DNA of 42,078 nt from Elusimicrobiaceae bacterium (GCA_016283355.1 JAEEMS010000017.1:1-42078); one strand, 5' to 3'; shown: positions 7,863-15,753, counted from the first letter of the stretch. The notes: generated by a model from the letters alone, not told the origin. Numbers and translations are program-made.

Positions 7863-7876
7863 TATGTTATCTCCTT

Positions 7877-8416
7877 TTAGCATTTTTTGCCTATTTCATA
7901 CGCTTTTTTATAGACGGGCAATTCCTTTACTTCGCCAACTTGCCAGGCACCCGTACCGTAAATAATGCCTTTCTCTTTAGTGCCTTCCAGGCAATCCCGC
8001 GTAAAGCCGCGCAGCCCTTCGATTGTGGGGGCTAAATTGTTTTTGTCGGTATCGGCGGCGGACACAATAAAATAGACGTCCTTATTGGAAATTTCCGTAT
8101 ATCGGGACACACAACGGTCAATGAACGTCTTTAATTGTGCGTCCATGGTATAGAAATAAACGGGAGTAGCCAGCACAATTACATCGGCTTCCACCATTTT
8201 ATCCAATAATGCTTTCATATCATCTTTTTGTACACATTTATGCGTATTATTGCACACACCGCAACCCAAACAGTAATTAATTTTATGATTACGCAAAAAG
8301 ATTTTTTCTACATTATGCCCGGCCTCTTTGGCACCTAATAGAAATTGGTCACACAACAAGTCGGAATTGCCCCCTTTGCGAGGCGAAGCAGATATAATTA
8401 ACACTTTTTTAGTCAT
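7877..8416 (-). CDS. NADPH-dependent FMN reductase / iron-sulfur flavoprotein
   Basis: About 179 residues, cytoplasmic. FMN loop IISASPRKGGNSD, then a C-x2-C-x2-C-x5-C motif (CLGCGVCNNTHKC) for a probable [4Fe-4S] cluster, then IVLATPVYFYTMDAQLKTFIDR. This is the Isf-like flavin reductase family. The start at 8416 is chosen because TAGGAGAAAAT precedes it; the alternative ATG at 8443 would overlap the upstream gene and lacks that support. It is the second copy of this family in the operon, so the two may form different redox pairs with the exported flavodoxins and DUF362 protein. Confidence 0.87.
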   Translation of the reverse strand: MTKKVLIISASPRKGGNSDLLCDQFLLGAKEAGHNVEKIFLRNHKINYCLGCGVCNNTHKCVQKDDMKALLDKMVEADVIVLATPVYFYTMDAQLKTFIDRCVSRYTEISNKDVYFIVSAADTDKNNLAPTIEGLRGFTRDCLEGTKEKGIIYGTGAWQVGEVKELPVYKKAYEIGKKC

Positions 8417-8424
8417 ATTTTCTC

Positions 8425-9039
8425 CTATAAATTGTTTAACCAATGCACAATTTTGTTGTGTACGGCTTGGTTATATTCAGGGCCGACATTATTAAAATCG
8501 GCATAAGTGCCCACTTGGGCTTTTTTGGCATTGGTGGTCAAATCCTTTAAAAATGTCCCAGGGTTACTGCCTTGCGTGGAAAAGGGGATTACTTTTTTAT
8601 TTTTAAAGTCCATTTGGCTCAGAAAGGAATACATCGGGGTTGCCATCGTGTACCACCATACCGGGGCGCCTACAAATACGACGTCATAATTGCTCACGTC
8701 GGGCAAGTTACTGGCCAGTGCAGGATAAATTTTGTTGTTTAATTCTTTCTTAATGCGTGCATAAAAAGCCGGAGAACTTTTAAATTCTTCCTGCGTTTGG
8801 ATGCGGTACATATCGCCCTTTGTAAGGGCCGCGATTTGCTCGGCAATATCTTGCGTATGTCCCGTCCAAGAATAATAAACAACAAGCACTTTGCCCAAAT
8901 TGGCGGTATACGTTTTCACCTGTGCAAAAGCGGCCAATTCCTTTTTATTCTTATAAGCAACTTTTAACTGATGCACAAGGGCGCAAATACCCCCGATCAC
9001 TGCCAATACAAGCAAGACAACCAGTATCTTTTTAATCAT
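8425..9039 (-). CDS. Membrane-anchored flavodoxin-domain protein
   Basis: A 204-residue protein. One N-terminal membrane segment (about 4-24, no lipobox and no clear cleavage site) is followed by a short linker and a flavodoxin domain (about 50-203). The FMN loop is YYSWTGHTQDIAEQ; the second loop is YDVVFVGAPVWWYTMATP, and FSTQGSNPGTF follows. The N-in anchor predicts a domain on the periplasmic face. It is related to, but clearly different from, the flavodoxin lipoprotein at 5684-6277. It sits between the MerR gene (8 bp gap) and an Isf-type reductase. Confidence 0.87.
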   Translation of the reverse strand: MIKKILVVLLVLAVIGGICALVHQLKVAYKNKKELAAFAQVKTYTANLGKVLVVYYSWTGHTQDIAEQIAALTKGDMYRIQTQEEFKSSPAFYARIKKELNNKIYPALASNLPDVSNYDVVFVGAPVWWYTMATPMYSFLSQMDFKNKKVIPFSTQGSNPGTFLKDLTTNAKKAQVGTYADFNNVGPEYNQAVHNKIVHWLNNL

Positions 9040-9047
9040 ATTTTCTC

Positions 9048-9425
9048 CTAGAATTTAAGTTCTTTATCTTTAGAAGCAATTGCCTTGTCATAAACGGAGA
9101 TTTTATAATCTAACCGTTTAAGCGTGTCTTGCAGTTCTACAAACCGTTCTTGCAAGGCCTTACGTTCGGTAGCCAACAACTCACGTCTAGCTTTAAGCGT
9201 GCGTTTGCCACACTTAAAGAGTTCAAAATACTTTTTTAATACTTCGATGGAAAGCCCCGCGCTACGCATACATTTAACAAATTCGATGCGTGTACAATCT
9301 TCTTCCGTATAATTACGTACCCCGCCTTCCGTACGGTTGACGTAAGGAATTAGTCCTTCCTTTTCGTAATAACGCAACGTATCGGCAGAAATTTGATATT
9401 TTTTACTTACTTCTGCAATGGTCAT
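9048..9425 (-). CDS. MerR-family regulator, AdhR/NmlR-like with Cys52
   Basis: A 125-residue MerR regulator. The winged helix-turn-helix covers residues 1-70 (TIAEVSKKYQISADTLRYYEKEGL) and a dimerisation coiled coil covers about 80-118. It lacks the C-terminal metal-binding cysteines of MerR/CueR proteins. It has Cys44 and Cys52, the latter in FVKCMRSAGLSI. In the AdhR/NmlR subgroup a cysteine at position 52-54 senses aldehydes or other electrophiles. The ATG overlaps the dehydrogenase stop (TAATG), so the two are co-translated. It probably controls its own operon through the promoter at 10618-10648. Confidence 0.9.
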   Translation of the reverse strand: MTIAEVSKKYQISADTLRYYEKEGLIPYVNRTEGGVRNYTEEDCTRIEFVKCMRSAGLSIEVLKKYFELFKCGKRTLKARRELLATERKALQERFVELQDTLKRLDYKISVYDKAIASKDKELKF

Positions 9426-10591
9426 TATAAACTCTCCTTGAAGATTTGTACAATCTCAGGGCGTTCAAGCACTTTATAACCGCCTTTTAAAATAAGCGTA
9501 GCATCAGCTATACCTTCTATCATTTCGGGCGTGGCTCCCAATTCGCTGATTTTTAAAGTTAGTCCGATTTTTTTCATCCATGCTTCCAATTTAGCAAGTC
9601 CTTCATTTGCTATTTGTTCATCCGTTTTGCCGTCATTGTTTACACCCCACACATTGATTGCAAAGCGTTTGAATTTAGCAATTCCATAAGGCATGATATG
9701 TCGGTAATAGGGCAAGGATACCGCTGCTAATGTCATGCCGTGTGTGGCGTCCGTATAAGCGCCCACCGCTTGGCCCAGCATATGTACCATCCAGTCTGTG
9801 GTCTTCCCTTTGGCAATTAAGGTATTTAGGGCCCAAGTAGCGCACCACATAATATTAGAGCGTGCTTCGTAATCTTGCGGATTTTCAACAGCAATTAAAG
9901 AACTGTGAATGACCGAACGCATAAGGCCTTCGGCTAAATAATCGCTGGTGTTATCGTCGGTGCCAGAAAAATATTGTTCGCAGATGTGGTTAAAAATATC
10001 ATAGATGCCGGCTACCATTTGTTTGTGTGGAAGCGTAAAGGTAAATTTGGGGTTTAAAATGGCAAACTTGGGCATTACTTCTTCCCCAAATACATGACCA
10101 ATTTTTAGGTGTTTTTCGTGATTGGTAATCACAGAACCGCCGTTCATTTCCGATCCTGTACCCACCATGGTCAGCACACACCCGACGGGAAGTATTTTGC
10201 AAGAGGGTTCTTCAAAGCGGATAAAATATTTTTCCCAAGGGTCCTCATTGCAATGAACAGAAACGGAAACCGCTTTGGCATAATCACAGCAGGAGCCGCC
10301 GCCTACCGCTAAGAGAAAATCCACGTTATGCTTGCGGGCAATTTCTATACCTTCTTTGAGTTTTTCGGTGGTGGGGTTAGGCATTACGCCACCGTCCTCC
10401 ACAATTTCTTTACCGTTGTCTTTTAGAATTTTAACGACCAACTCATAAATCCCATTCTTTTTAATAGAACCGCCGCCGTAGATAAGTTGTACGGTTTTGC
10501 CGTATTTCGGGAGTTCCTTGTTTAAATTTTGCAGGGCATCTTCCCCGAAGTAAAGTTTGGTAGGGTTGGCATAGGTAAAGTTTCCTAACAT
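9425..10591 (-). CDS. Iron-containing alcohol dehydrogenase, YqhD/BdhA type
   Basis: A 388-residue cytoplasmic group III metal-dependent alcohol dehydrogenase. The segment YGGGSIKKNGIY (38-49) matches the NADPH-selective loop of YqhD, and VGGGSCCDYAKAV (96-108) is the dinucleotide region. Metal ligands fit Asp198, His202, His270 and His284, one in each expected motif (GIYDIFNH, WMVHMLGQAVGAYTDATHG). YqhD-type enzymes reduce a broad range of aldehydes, including butanal, methylglyoxal and lipid aldehydes, with NADPH. First gene of the operon, with AAGGAG before ATG 10591 and a MerR-style promoter upstream. Aldehyde detoxification is the likely role. Confidence 0.93.
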   Translation of the reverse strand: MLGNFTYANPTKLYFGEDALQNLNKELPKYGKTVQLIYGGGSIKKNGIYELVVKILKDNGKEIVEDGGVMPNPTTEKLKEGIEIARKHNVDFLLAVGGGSCCDYAKAVSVSVHCNEDPWEKYFIRFEEPSCKILPVGCVLTMVGTGSEMNGGSVITNHEKHLKIGHVFGEEVMPKFAILNPKFTFTLPHKQMVAGIYDIFNHICEQYFSGTDDNTSDYLAEGLMRSVIHSSLIAVENPQDYEARSNIMWCATWALNTLIAKGKTTDWMVHMLGQAVGAYTDATHGMTLAAVSLPYYRHIMPYGIAKFKRFAINVWGVNNDGKTDEQIANEGLAKLEAWMKKIGLTLKISELGATPEMIEGIADATLILKGGYKVLERPEIVQIFKESL

Positions 10592-10617
10592 AATACGCTC
10601 CTTAAGTGAGATACTAT

Positions 10618-10648
10618 ATTGTAGCAGTTGGAGTGAACTTTAAGTCAA
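10618..10648 (-). promoter_or_regulatory. MerR-type promoter/operator of the dehydrogenase-flavoprotein operon
   Basis: On the minus strand: -35 TTGACT (10648-10643), a 19-bp spacer, and -10 TACAAT (10623-10618) with an extended TGC. A 19-bp spacer is the mark of promoters activated by MerR proteins. The spacer holds a dyad, TTGGAGTGAACTTTAA at 10628-10643, with half-sites TTRRAGT and ACTYYAA. The start codon follows at 10591 after a leader of about 20 nt with AAGGAG. Confidence 0.75.
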
Positions 10649-10705
10649 GAAGAAAGTTTAAATTATGTCTTGTGCGCTTTTTGGTCACAGTAAAAGTAAT
10701 AAAAA

Positions 10706-10730
10706 AGCCCCCACACTTAAGTAGGGGTCT
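10706..10730 (-). terminator. Terminator after the SnoaL-like pseudogene
   Basis: CCCC and GGGG arms around a CTTAAG-containing loop, followed on the minus strand by GCTTTTTTATTAC. It lies about 20 bp beyond the pseudogene stop. Confidence 0.5.
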
Positions 10731-10748
10731 AAACTTTAACAGTCACGC

Positions 10749-11018
10749 TTATGCTTTTAAAGCTTGGATAATGTCAATCACACTCCTTCCGGCGATATAT
10801 TTGGTAATTTGGTTTTTCTCGTTGAAATAATAAAACTTCACAAACGTAGTTTTAAAACTCTTTTGTGTAGCGGGGATTCCCATAAAGTCGCCTTTGTGTG
10901 TGCCCGTACACTCTCACAAAACGGCTACCTTGTTATCCTACGCTGCCATGTCTAATACATCCGCCGTACATCCGGGAACGACTACTGACAAAGCAATACG
11001 CCAAACGGAAAGAAACAT
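10749..11018 (-). pseudogene. SnoaL/NTF2-like protein, decayed
   Basis: One continuous minus-strand frame from an ATG at 11018 to TAA at 10749 reads as the C-terminal half of a SnoaL-like (NTF2-fold) protein: C-T-G-T-H-K-G-D-F-M-G-I-P-A-T-x-K-S-F, then FVKFYYFNEKNQI and a C-terminal helix. Two in-frame stops, TAG and TGA, interrupt it (about 10939 and 10918), the second where the family usually has Arg-Trp. There is no frameshift, so decay seems recent. The N-terminal part of the fold appears lost. A terminator still follows. SnoaL-like genes often accompany redox or aldehyde-stress operons, which fits the neighbour, but any link is inference. Confidence 0.65.
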
Positions 11019-11039
11019 CCTCAACTACTCTGTATCTGT

Positions 11040-11068
11040 TTGACTTGCGTACCCGCATTGTATAGAAT
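11040..11068 (+). promoter_or_regulatory. Promoter of the small membrane protein gene
   Basis: TTGACT (11040-11045), 17-bp spacer, TAGAAT (11063-11068). It gives a leader of about 24 nt containing GGAG before ATG 11098. Confidence 0.65.
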
Positions 11069-11097
11069 GATACTTGTATTTAATTTTGGAGAAAAGA

Positions 11098-11448
11098 ATG
11101 AAGATCCTTTACTTAATTTTGCTTGTTCTGTTTGCATGGGTTGAATTTCGCTGGTCCTACAATAGAACATTTAAGAAAATCGGTGCCTTTGTATATTTAC
11201 CTGCCGACGGTGGAAAAGCCATACAAATAGCAACGCTTATATTGTTTCTATTGTGTGAAATCTTTGGAGTAATTGCTTTTAACTGGCTAGCGCTTTTAAT
11301 TCCGTACCTCATTGTCGTTATCAACGCCCCCAGGGCACAAAAAAAAGCAATTAAAAGATTAATTCAAGATAACGAAGATGCCGGTATTTCCCCGGAAGAA
11401 ACCATTCGCTTGATAGCGCCCAACCTGAAAAATTATTTCAAACTGTAA
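11098..11448 (+). CDS. Small integral membrane protein, unknown
   Basis: A 116-residue protein, not recognised. It has a hydrophobic N-terminal segment (about 2-18), a second strongly hydrophobic hairpin (about 48-84) and a charged C-terminal tail (about 86-116, APRAQKKAIKRL then an acidic stretch). The start at 11098 is chosen because TTGGAGAAAAGA precedes it; an upstream ATG at 11074 lies close to the predicted transcription start. It has its own near-consensus promoter and stands alone between a pseudogene and a convergent ankyrin gene. Confidence 0.7.
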   Translation: MKILYLILLVLFAWVEFRWSYNRTFKKIGAFVYLPADGGKAIQIATLILFLLCEIFGVIAFNWLALLIPYLIVVINAPRAQKKAIKRLIQDNEDAGISPEETIRLIAPNLKNYFKL

Positions 11449-11511
11449 CCGGTCTAAATAAAAACGCCTACCATTTGGATGATTCAACGCTACAACAATC
11501 TTTGAAACAAT

Positions 11512-11537
11512 AAATCCCCCGCCAAAACGGGGGATTT
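11512..11537. terminator. Hairpin between convergent genes
   Basis: AAATCCCCCG (11512-11521) and CGGGGGATTT (11528-11537) form a perfect 10-bp stem between the small membrane protein (+) and the ankyrin gene (-). The flanking T-tracts are short, so it may terminate weakly in either direction. Confidence 0.65.
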
Positions 11538-11555
11538 AATAACGCTTAAAATTCT

Positions 11556-12317
11556 TTAATTATTTTCCGCCTGTTCGGTTTCGGTCTGTACCGTAAATAT
11601 GGCACTTTCTTCCTCCTGCGCCGTATTGTGTGGTAATTCTTTTTCAACAGAAATGGCGGGAACGGCAACCGGGACCGGTTCCGAATTTTTCTTTGCATCC
11701 CGGGCAGTAGCACGTGCCTCCAATAACGAAACGATAAAAATTACTTGGCGGTAATTGTTTTTCTCCATATCGGAGAGTTTCATGTTTTCCGAAATTAAAT
11801 CTTCCAAGTTTTTGCCGTTATCCCCTGTAATATCCAAAGAAGCATCCGTACGCAATAACGCCGTTATCACTTCCCCGGAGTTGTACCGGGCCGCCAACGC
11901 CAACGGGGAAAAACCGTTTTTGTCCGTTTGGTGCACATCCCCCCCATAGTGGACAAGCATATTCATAATCTCAGCCGACGGATTATTGCGGGCTGCAAAT
12001 AAAAGCGGAGTATCCCCATTGGAATCCGGAGTATCCGCATCTGCCCCCGCCATTAATAAGCTACGCACCAGTTCTTCATCTTGCGAGTGCTTAAGCGCAT
12101 AAAACAGGGCCGATTGACCTTTTTTATCCCGTGCGTTGATATTCTGCGTTTTGGCAATCAGCTTGGTCATTGATTTAAATGAATCATTTTGCTCAATCGC
12201 ACGCATCAACCGTGTGGCTCCGCGTGAATCCGTATCGCGCGTAACGTAGCGATATGCCAATCCTCCTCCAATCAATAAAACAATAAGCCCAATAATAAAA
12301 ATATTGTGTTTTTCCAT
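11556..12317 (-). CDS. Membrane-anchored ankyrin-repeat protein
   Basis: A 253-residue protein. One N-terminal membrane anchor (about 6-23) precedes four to five ankyrin repeats (about 30-165), with units such as DKKGQSALFYALK, DSNGDTPLLFAAR and DKNGFSPLALAAR. A Glu/Pro/Val-rich tail (about 205-253) follows with no recognised domain. The repeats should face the periplasm and bind an unknown partner. AAGGAG precedes ATG 12317. It is divergent from lysS, with an extended -10 (TGCTACAAT, box at 12341-12336). It is not closely similar to the exported ankyrin protein at 2199-3743, which has a cleavable signal and more repeats. Confidence 0.87.
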   Translation of the reverse strand: MEKHNIFIIGLIVLLIGGGLAYRYVTRDTDSRGATRLMRAIEQNDSFKSMTKLIAKTQNINARDKKGQSALFYALKHSQDEELVRSLLMAGADADTPDSNGDTPLLFAARNNPSAEIMNMLVHYGGDVHQTDKNGFSPLALAARYNSGEVITALLRTDASLDITGDNGKNLEDLISENMKLSDMEKNNYRQVIFIVSLLEARATARDAKKNSEPVPVAVPAISVEKELPHNTAQEEESAIFTVQTETEQAENN

Positions 12318-12365
12318 AAACGCTCCTTAGTAAGTATTGTAGCACATTCTTTGTGTCTCTTAATT

Positions 12366-12374
12366 TGCTAAAAT
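12366..12374 (+). promoter_or_regulatory. Extended -10 box of lysS
   Basis: TGCTAAAAT, with the -10 hexamer at 12369-12374. It lies 28 bp before ATG 12403, leaving a short leader that contains AAAGAGG. No clear -35 is seen, as is common with extended -10 promoters. Confidence 0.5.
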
Positions 12375-12402
12375 AGAATTATATTTTAAAGAGGTTTTAT
12401 TT

Positions 12403-13908
12403 ATGGCAGAGCAAACACAACACAACAACGCGCTGGAAGAAATCATTAAGCAGCGCTACGCGGAAGTAGCGGAAATCCGCAATATGGGCATTACCCCTTA
12501 CCCCAACCGCTGCGAAAAACAATTTTCCTGCAAAGAAGCAAAAGAACAACCGGAAAACGCCGAAGTAAAAACAGCCGGCCGCTTGATGCAAATCCGTTTG
12601 ATGGGAAAGGCGGCTTTTGCGCACCTACGCGATTTTTCGGGCCGCATCCAACTCTACGTTGCCAAAGATAATTTGGGAGAAGAACCCTATACTTTCTTCA
12701 AAAAACACATAGCCGTGGGCGATTTTGCCGCCGTGGAAGGGCACATCTTTGTTACTAAAACCGGTGAACGCACTATTAAAGTAACCAAGATGACGCTTCT
12801 TTCCAAAGCCATCCGCCCCATGCCGGAAAAATACCATGGGCTCCAAGATACCGAGGTCCGTTTTAGAAAGCGCCACTTGGATTTAATCGCCAACGAAGAC
12901 GTGAAAGATATTTTTGTCAAACGCGCCAAAATTATTTCTTCTATTCGCAAAACGCTCGATGAAAAAGGGTTTTTGGAAGTAGAAACGCCCATTTTGAACC
13001 CGTCTTCCGGCGGGGCCATTGCACGCCCGTTTGAAACATTCCACAATGCTTTAAAGATGCCGCTTTATATGCGTATCGCTTTAGAGTTGCACCACAAACG
13101 GCTCATTATCGGCGGATTGGATAAAATTTACGAAATCGGGCACATGTTCCGCAACGAAGGGATTGATACTACCCACAACCCGGAATTTACCATGATGGAA
13201 CTTTACCAAGCTTACGGAGACGTGAATACCATGGCTGATTTATTTGACGAAATTTTAGGTAATGCCGCCAAAGCCATTGGTGTGGAAAAAGTACAATTTC
13301 GCGGGTATGAAGTTGATTTGCGCCCGCCGTACAAACGCCTTTATATCCCGGTAGCATGGCAAGAAAAATTTGGCCGAGACATTCATGAAGTATTGAACGG
13401 CCGCAAATTCAACCGTGCCAAATTGGAAGAAGTGGCCAAGGAACAAGGTGTTAAATTTTCTGCAGACGATTCCGACAGCGCCATCTTTGATGAACTGTTT
13501 GAAGGGAAATTGCTAGCCGATTACCACAACCCGGTTATCGCACTCGATTACCCCACAGCCGTGAGTCCCTTCTCCAAAACCAAACCCGGCGACCCGGAAC
13601 TGGTGGAGCGGTTTGAAGTATTCGTCAACGGTCAAGAACTGGGAAATGCTTATACAGAGCTCAACGATCCGGCGGATCAATTACAACGCCTTAAAGATCA
13701 AGCGGCCGCCAAAGCCGCCGCCAAAGGGGAAGATGCCGAAAATGCCGACATTTTGGATGCCGATTACATTGAAGCCATGGAGTCAGGCATGCCCCCCACC
13801 GGCGGAATGGGAATTGGGATTGACCGCATTATTATGATGCTTACCGGTCAAGATTCCATCCGGGAAATCATCTTCTTCCCTACCTTAAAGAAGTTGGAAG
13901 AAGAATAA
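12403..13908 (+). CDS. lysS: Lysyl-tRNA synthetase, class II
   Basis: A 501-residue LysRS that charges tRNA-Lys with lysine using ATP. The N-terminal OB-fold anticodon-binding domain (about 55-150) includes GRLMQIRLMGKAAFAHLRDFSGRIQLY. The class II catalytic domain carries motif 2 (MFRNEGIDTTHNPEFTMMELY) and motif 3 (GGMGIGIDRIIMMLT). Length is normal for the family. The segment between motifs 2 and 3 has a short Ala/Lys-rich stretch (AAAKAAAKGEDAE) at a place that is variable in the family. The gene is single, with its own promoter and terminator. Confidence 0.97.
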   Translation: MAEQTQHNNALEEIIKQRYAEVAEIRNMGITPYPNRCEKQFSCKEAKEQPENAEVKTAGRLMQIRLMGKAAFAHLRDFSGRIQLYVAKDNLGEEPYTFFKKHIAVGDFAAVEGHIFVTKTGERTIKVTKMTLLSKAIRPMPEKYHGLQDTEVRFRKRHLDLIANEDVKDIFVKRAKIISSIRKTLDEKGFLEVETPILNPSSGGAIARPFETFHNALKMPLYMRIALELHHKRLIIGGLDKIYEIGHMFRNEGIDTTHNPEFTMMELYQAYGDVNTMADLFDEILGNAAKAIGVEKVQFRGYEVDLRPPYKRLYIPVAWQEKFGRDIHEVLNGRKFNRAKLEEVAKEQGVKFSADDSDSAIFDELFEGKLLADYHNPVIALDYPTAVSPFSKTKPGDPELVERFEVFVNGQELGNAYTELNDPADQLQRLKDQAAAKAAAKGEDAENADILDADYIEAMESGMPPTGGMGIGIDRIIMMLTGQDSIREIIFFPTLKKLEEE

Positions 13909-13930
13909 GCAACCGTATTTACAACTCAGT

Positions 13931-13965
13931 AAAAAACGGAACCTAAAATTTAGGTTCCGTTTTTT
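13931..13965. terminator. Terminator after lysS
   Basis: AAAAAACGGAACCTAAA against its near-perfect complement TTTAGGTTCCGTTTTTT. The hairpin is symmetric and can serve lysS and the opposing pilin pseudogene. Confidence 0.85.
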
Positions 13966-13983
13966 ACAAAAATCAGTCGGCTT

Positions 13984-14425
13984 TTATTCCGCCCCATTTT
14001 CACAACAACATCCGTCCACTACGTTATAATCCACCTGTGAAATATTGAGTAATTTGGGATATTCCATAGTCGCATCTGGAAGGCCAAATTCATTTGCGCC
14101 GTTGACGGCAATCCCCAATGTCATATCTTCATATCTCTGGTTTATAACCGGGTTACGCATGTAACACAAACAGACATTTTCCCGCAGATATAAGGCCGAA
14201 GGCCCAACAGAGGAAAGTCCGCTACAGTTTAACCCCGAAAATGCAAAATTTTCCGTTTTAAATATTCGTGGACCGGTTCTCCCTTGGAAATATCAATGGA
14301 GAGATTGTCTAATTCACTGCAATTAACAGCGGCAACGCAACGGTGGCCAAAATGCCGATAATTAAGACCACAACTAAAAGTTCCAAAAGTGTAAATCCTT
14401 TCTCATAATTAATTTTATTTTTCAT
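13984..14425 (-). pseudogene. Type IV pilin-like gene, frameshifted and internally deleted
   Basis: ATG at 14425 begins a clear prepilin N-terminus: short Lys-rich leader, then GFTLLELLVVVLIIGILATVALP. The frame closes at TAG just after (14309). The following sequence is readable as pilin-type protein only by changing frame twice: about 14330-14240 as AVNCSELDNLSIDISKGEPVHEYLKR, then 14237 to the TAA at 13984, ending in a Cys-rich tail (DGCCCENGAE). The helical segment that normally follows the N-terminal helix is missing, so a deletion accompanies the frameshifts. The intact gene at 20725-21291 shows what the family looks like. Confidence 0.75.
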
Positions 14426-14518
14426 GTGTATTCTTTTTTCCGTATTGAGATAAAATTGCATACTAAAAAAGGAAAAATGGTGCAAATTTCCGGAAAAAAG
14501 AATCAATAAACCCCTATT

Positions 14519-14527
14519 TGCTATAAT
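14519..14527 (+). promoter_or_regulatory. Extended -10 of lolC, predicted leaderless transcript
   Basis: TGCTATAAT, with TATAAT at 14522-14527. It is consensus and lies six bases before ATG 14534, so transcription should begin at or next to the start codon. No Shine-Dalgarno is present. Confidence 0.65.
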
Positions 14528-14533
14528 AAAAGT

Positions 14534-15751
14534 ATGAACTTCGCACGTGCCATTGCCACCCGTTATTTAACCCGCCGCCAAGGGTTGTTTGCGTTTATTA
14601 CTACGCTTATTGGTGTTGCCGGGGTCAGCGTAGGTGTGGCGGCACTTATCACTACTCTTTCCGTAATGAACGGCTTTCAGACCGACATTAAAGATAAAAT
14701 TATCGGGGCGCAAAGCCATATTCTCGTCTTCGGGCAAATGAGCCGGGAAACGTACACGCAAAATATCGAAAAAATAGAAGCCCTGCCCAAAGTAGCCGCC
14801 GCCGCTCCGCATATTTATGGGCAAGGGATTATCACCTACGGCGGGCAAAGTTTGGGGCTTATTGTGCGCGGATTAGATCCCGAACAAGAGCGAAAAATTA
14901 ACGATTTAATTGATTCCCTCGTGGAAGGTTCTTTCACGCCCGATTGGGGTGAGGATGCCCCTCCGCCGCTTGTGCTGGGAACGGAATTGGCCGCTTCCAT
15001 AGGGGCAGATATCGGGGATGATGTTGTATTGATTTCCCCGCAATCCATCTCTACCTCCGTAGGGATGATTCCTAAAATGAAAAAATTCCGCATCAGCGGT
15101 CTGTTAAAAACGGGATACTACGAATTTGATAACTCCATCGCCTATACTTTGTTATCACACGCCAGTGATTTTTTGGGGTTAAAACAGGGCTCCTCCGGTG
15201 TGGCCGTACGGTTGCACAATATGAATGATGCCAATCGAGTGGCCGAAGAAATCCGCAACGCAATCGGCCGCGGATACTCTGTGCGCACTTTTGCGGAGAT
15301 GAACGCCACGCTCTATGCCGCCTTAAAATTGGAAAAAACAATGATGTTTATCATTCTGTTTTTGATTATTGGCGTGGCATCACTTAATATCGCCAGCAAT
15401 TTAATTTTACTGGGTACCGAAAAACTACGCGATATTGGTATCATGCGCGCCATGGGTGCCAGTCCTAAAATGATACGCAGTATTTTTATGTGGGAGGCAA
15501 TGGTTATTGCCACATTGGGTATTGTATTAGGGCTTTTATTAGCATGCTTATTGTGTTGGATAATCGCCACTTTTAACATCGTAGAACTCCCCGGTGATAT
15601 TTACTACTTAACCAAAGTTCCCGTACGTATGCAACTATGGGATATTGTAGCGGTTATCGGCGGGAGTTATTTGATTTGTTTTGTAGCGGGGTTATATCCG
15701 GCGGTGAAAGCTTCCCGCGTACACCCCACGGATGCCATACGGTACGGTTGA
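14534..15751 (+). CDS. lolC: Lipoprotein-releasing ABC transporter permease
   Basis: A 405-residue LolC/LolE/LolF-family inner-membrane permease. N-terminal membrane helix (about 22-48), large periplasmic MacB-like domain (about 50-265) and three C-terminal helices (about 270-400) ending in ARGS-type residues (YPAVKASRVHPTDAIRYG). With LolD it extracts outer-membrane lipoproteins from the inner membrane and hands them to LolA. Only one permease gene is seen here, so a homodimer (LolF-like) is possible unless a second gene lies elsewhere. lolD starts 3 bp after its stop. The many lipoproteins in this window would be clients. Confidence 0.92.
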   Translation: MNFARAIATRYLTRRQGLFAFITTLIGVAGVSVGVAALITTLSVMNGFQTDIKDKIIGAQSHILVFGQMSRETYTQNIEKIEALPKVAAAAPHIYGQGIITYGGQSLGLIVRGLDPEQERKINDLIDSLVEGSFTPDWGEDAPPPLVLGTELAASIGADIGDDVVLISPQSISTSVGMIPKMKKFRISGLLKTGYYEFDNSIAYTLLSHASDFLGLKQGSSGVAVRLHNMNDANRVAEEIRNAIGRGYSVRTFAEMNATLYAALKLEKTMMFIILFLIIGVASLNIASNLILLGTEKLRDIGIMRAMGASPKMIRSIFMWEAMVIATLGIVLGLLLACLLCWIIATFNIVELPGDIYYLTKVPVRMQLWDIVAVIGGSYLICFVAGLYPAVKASRVHPTDAIRYG

Positions 15752-15753
15752 TT

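Noticed and set aside
7862-7883. Upstream starts for the DUF362 (7883) and Isf (8443) genes
   Set aside because: Good Shine-Dalgarno sequences lie between these and the inner ATGs at 7862 and 8416, so the shorter forms are preferred.
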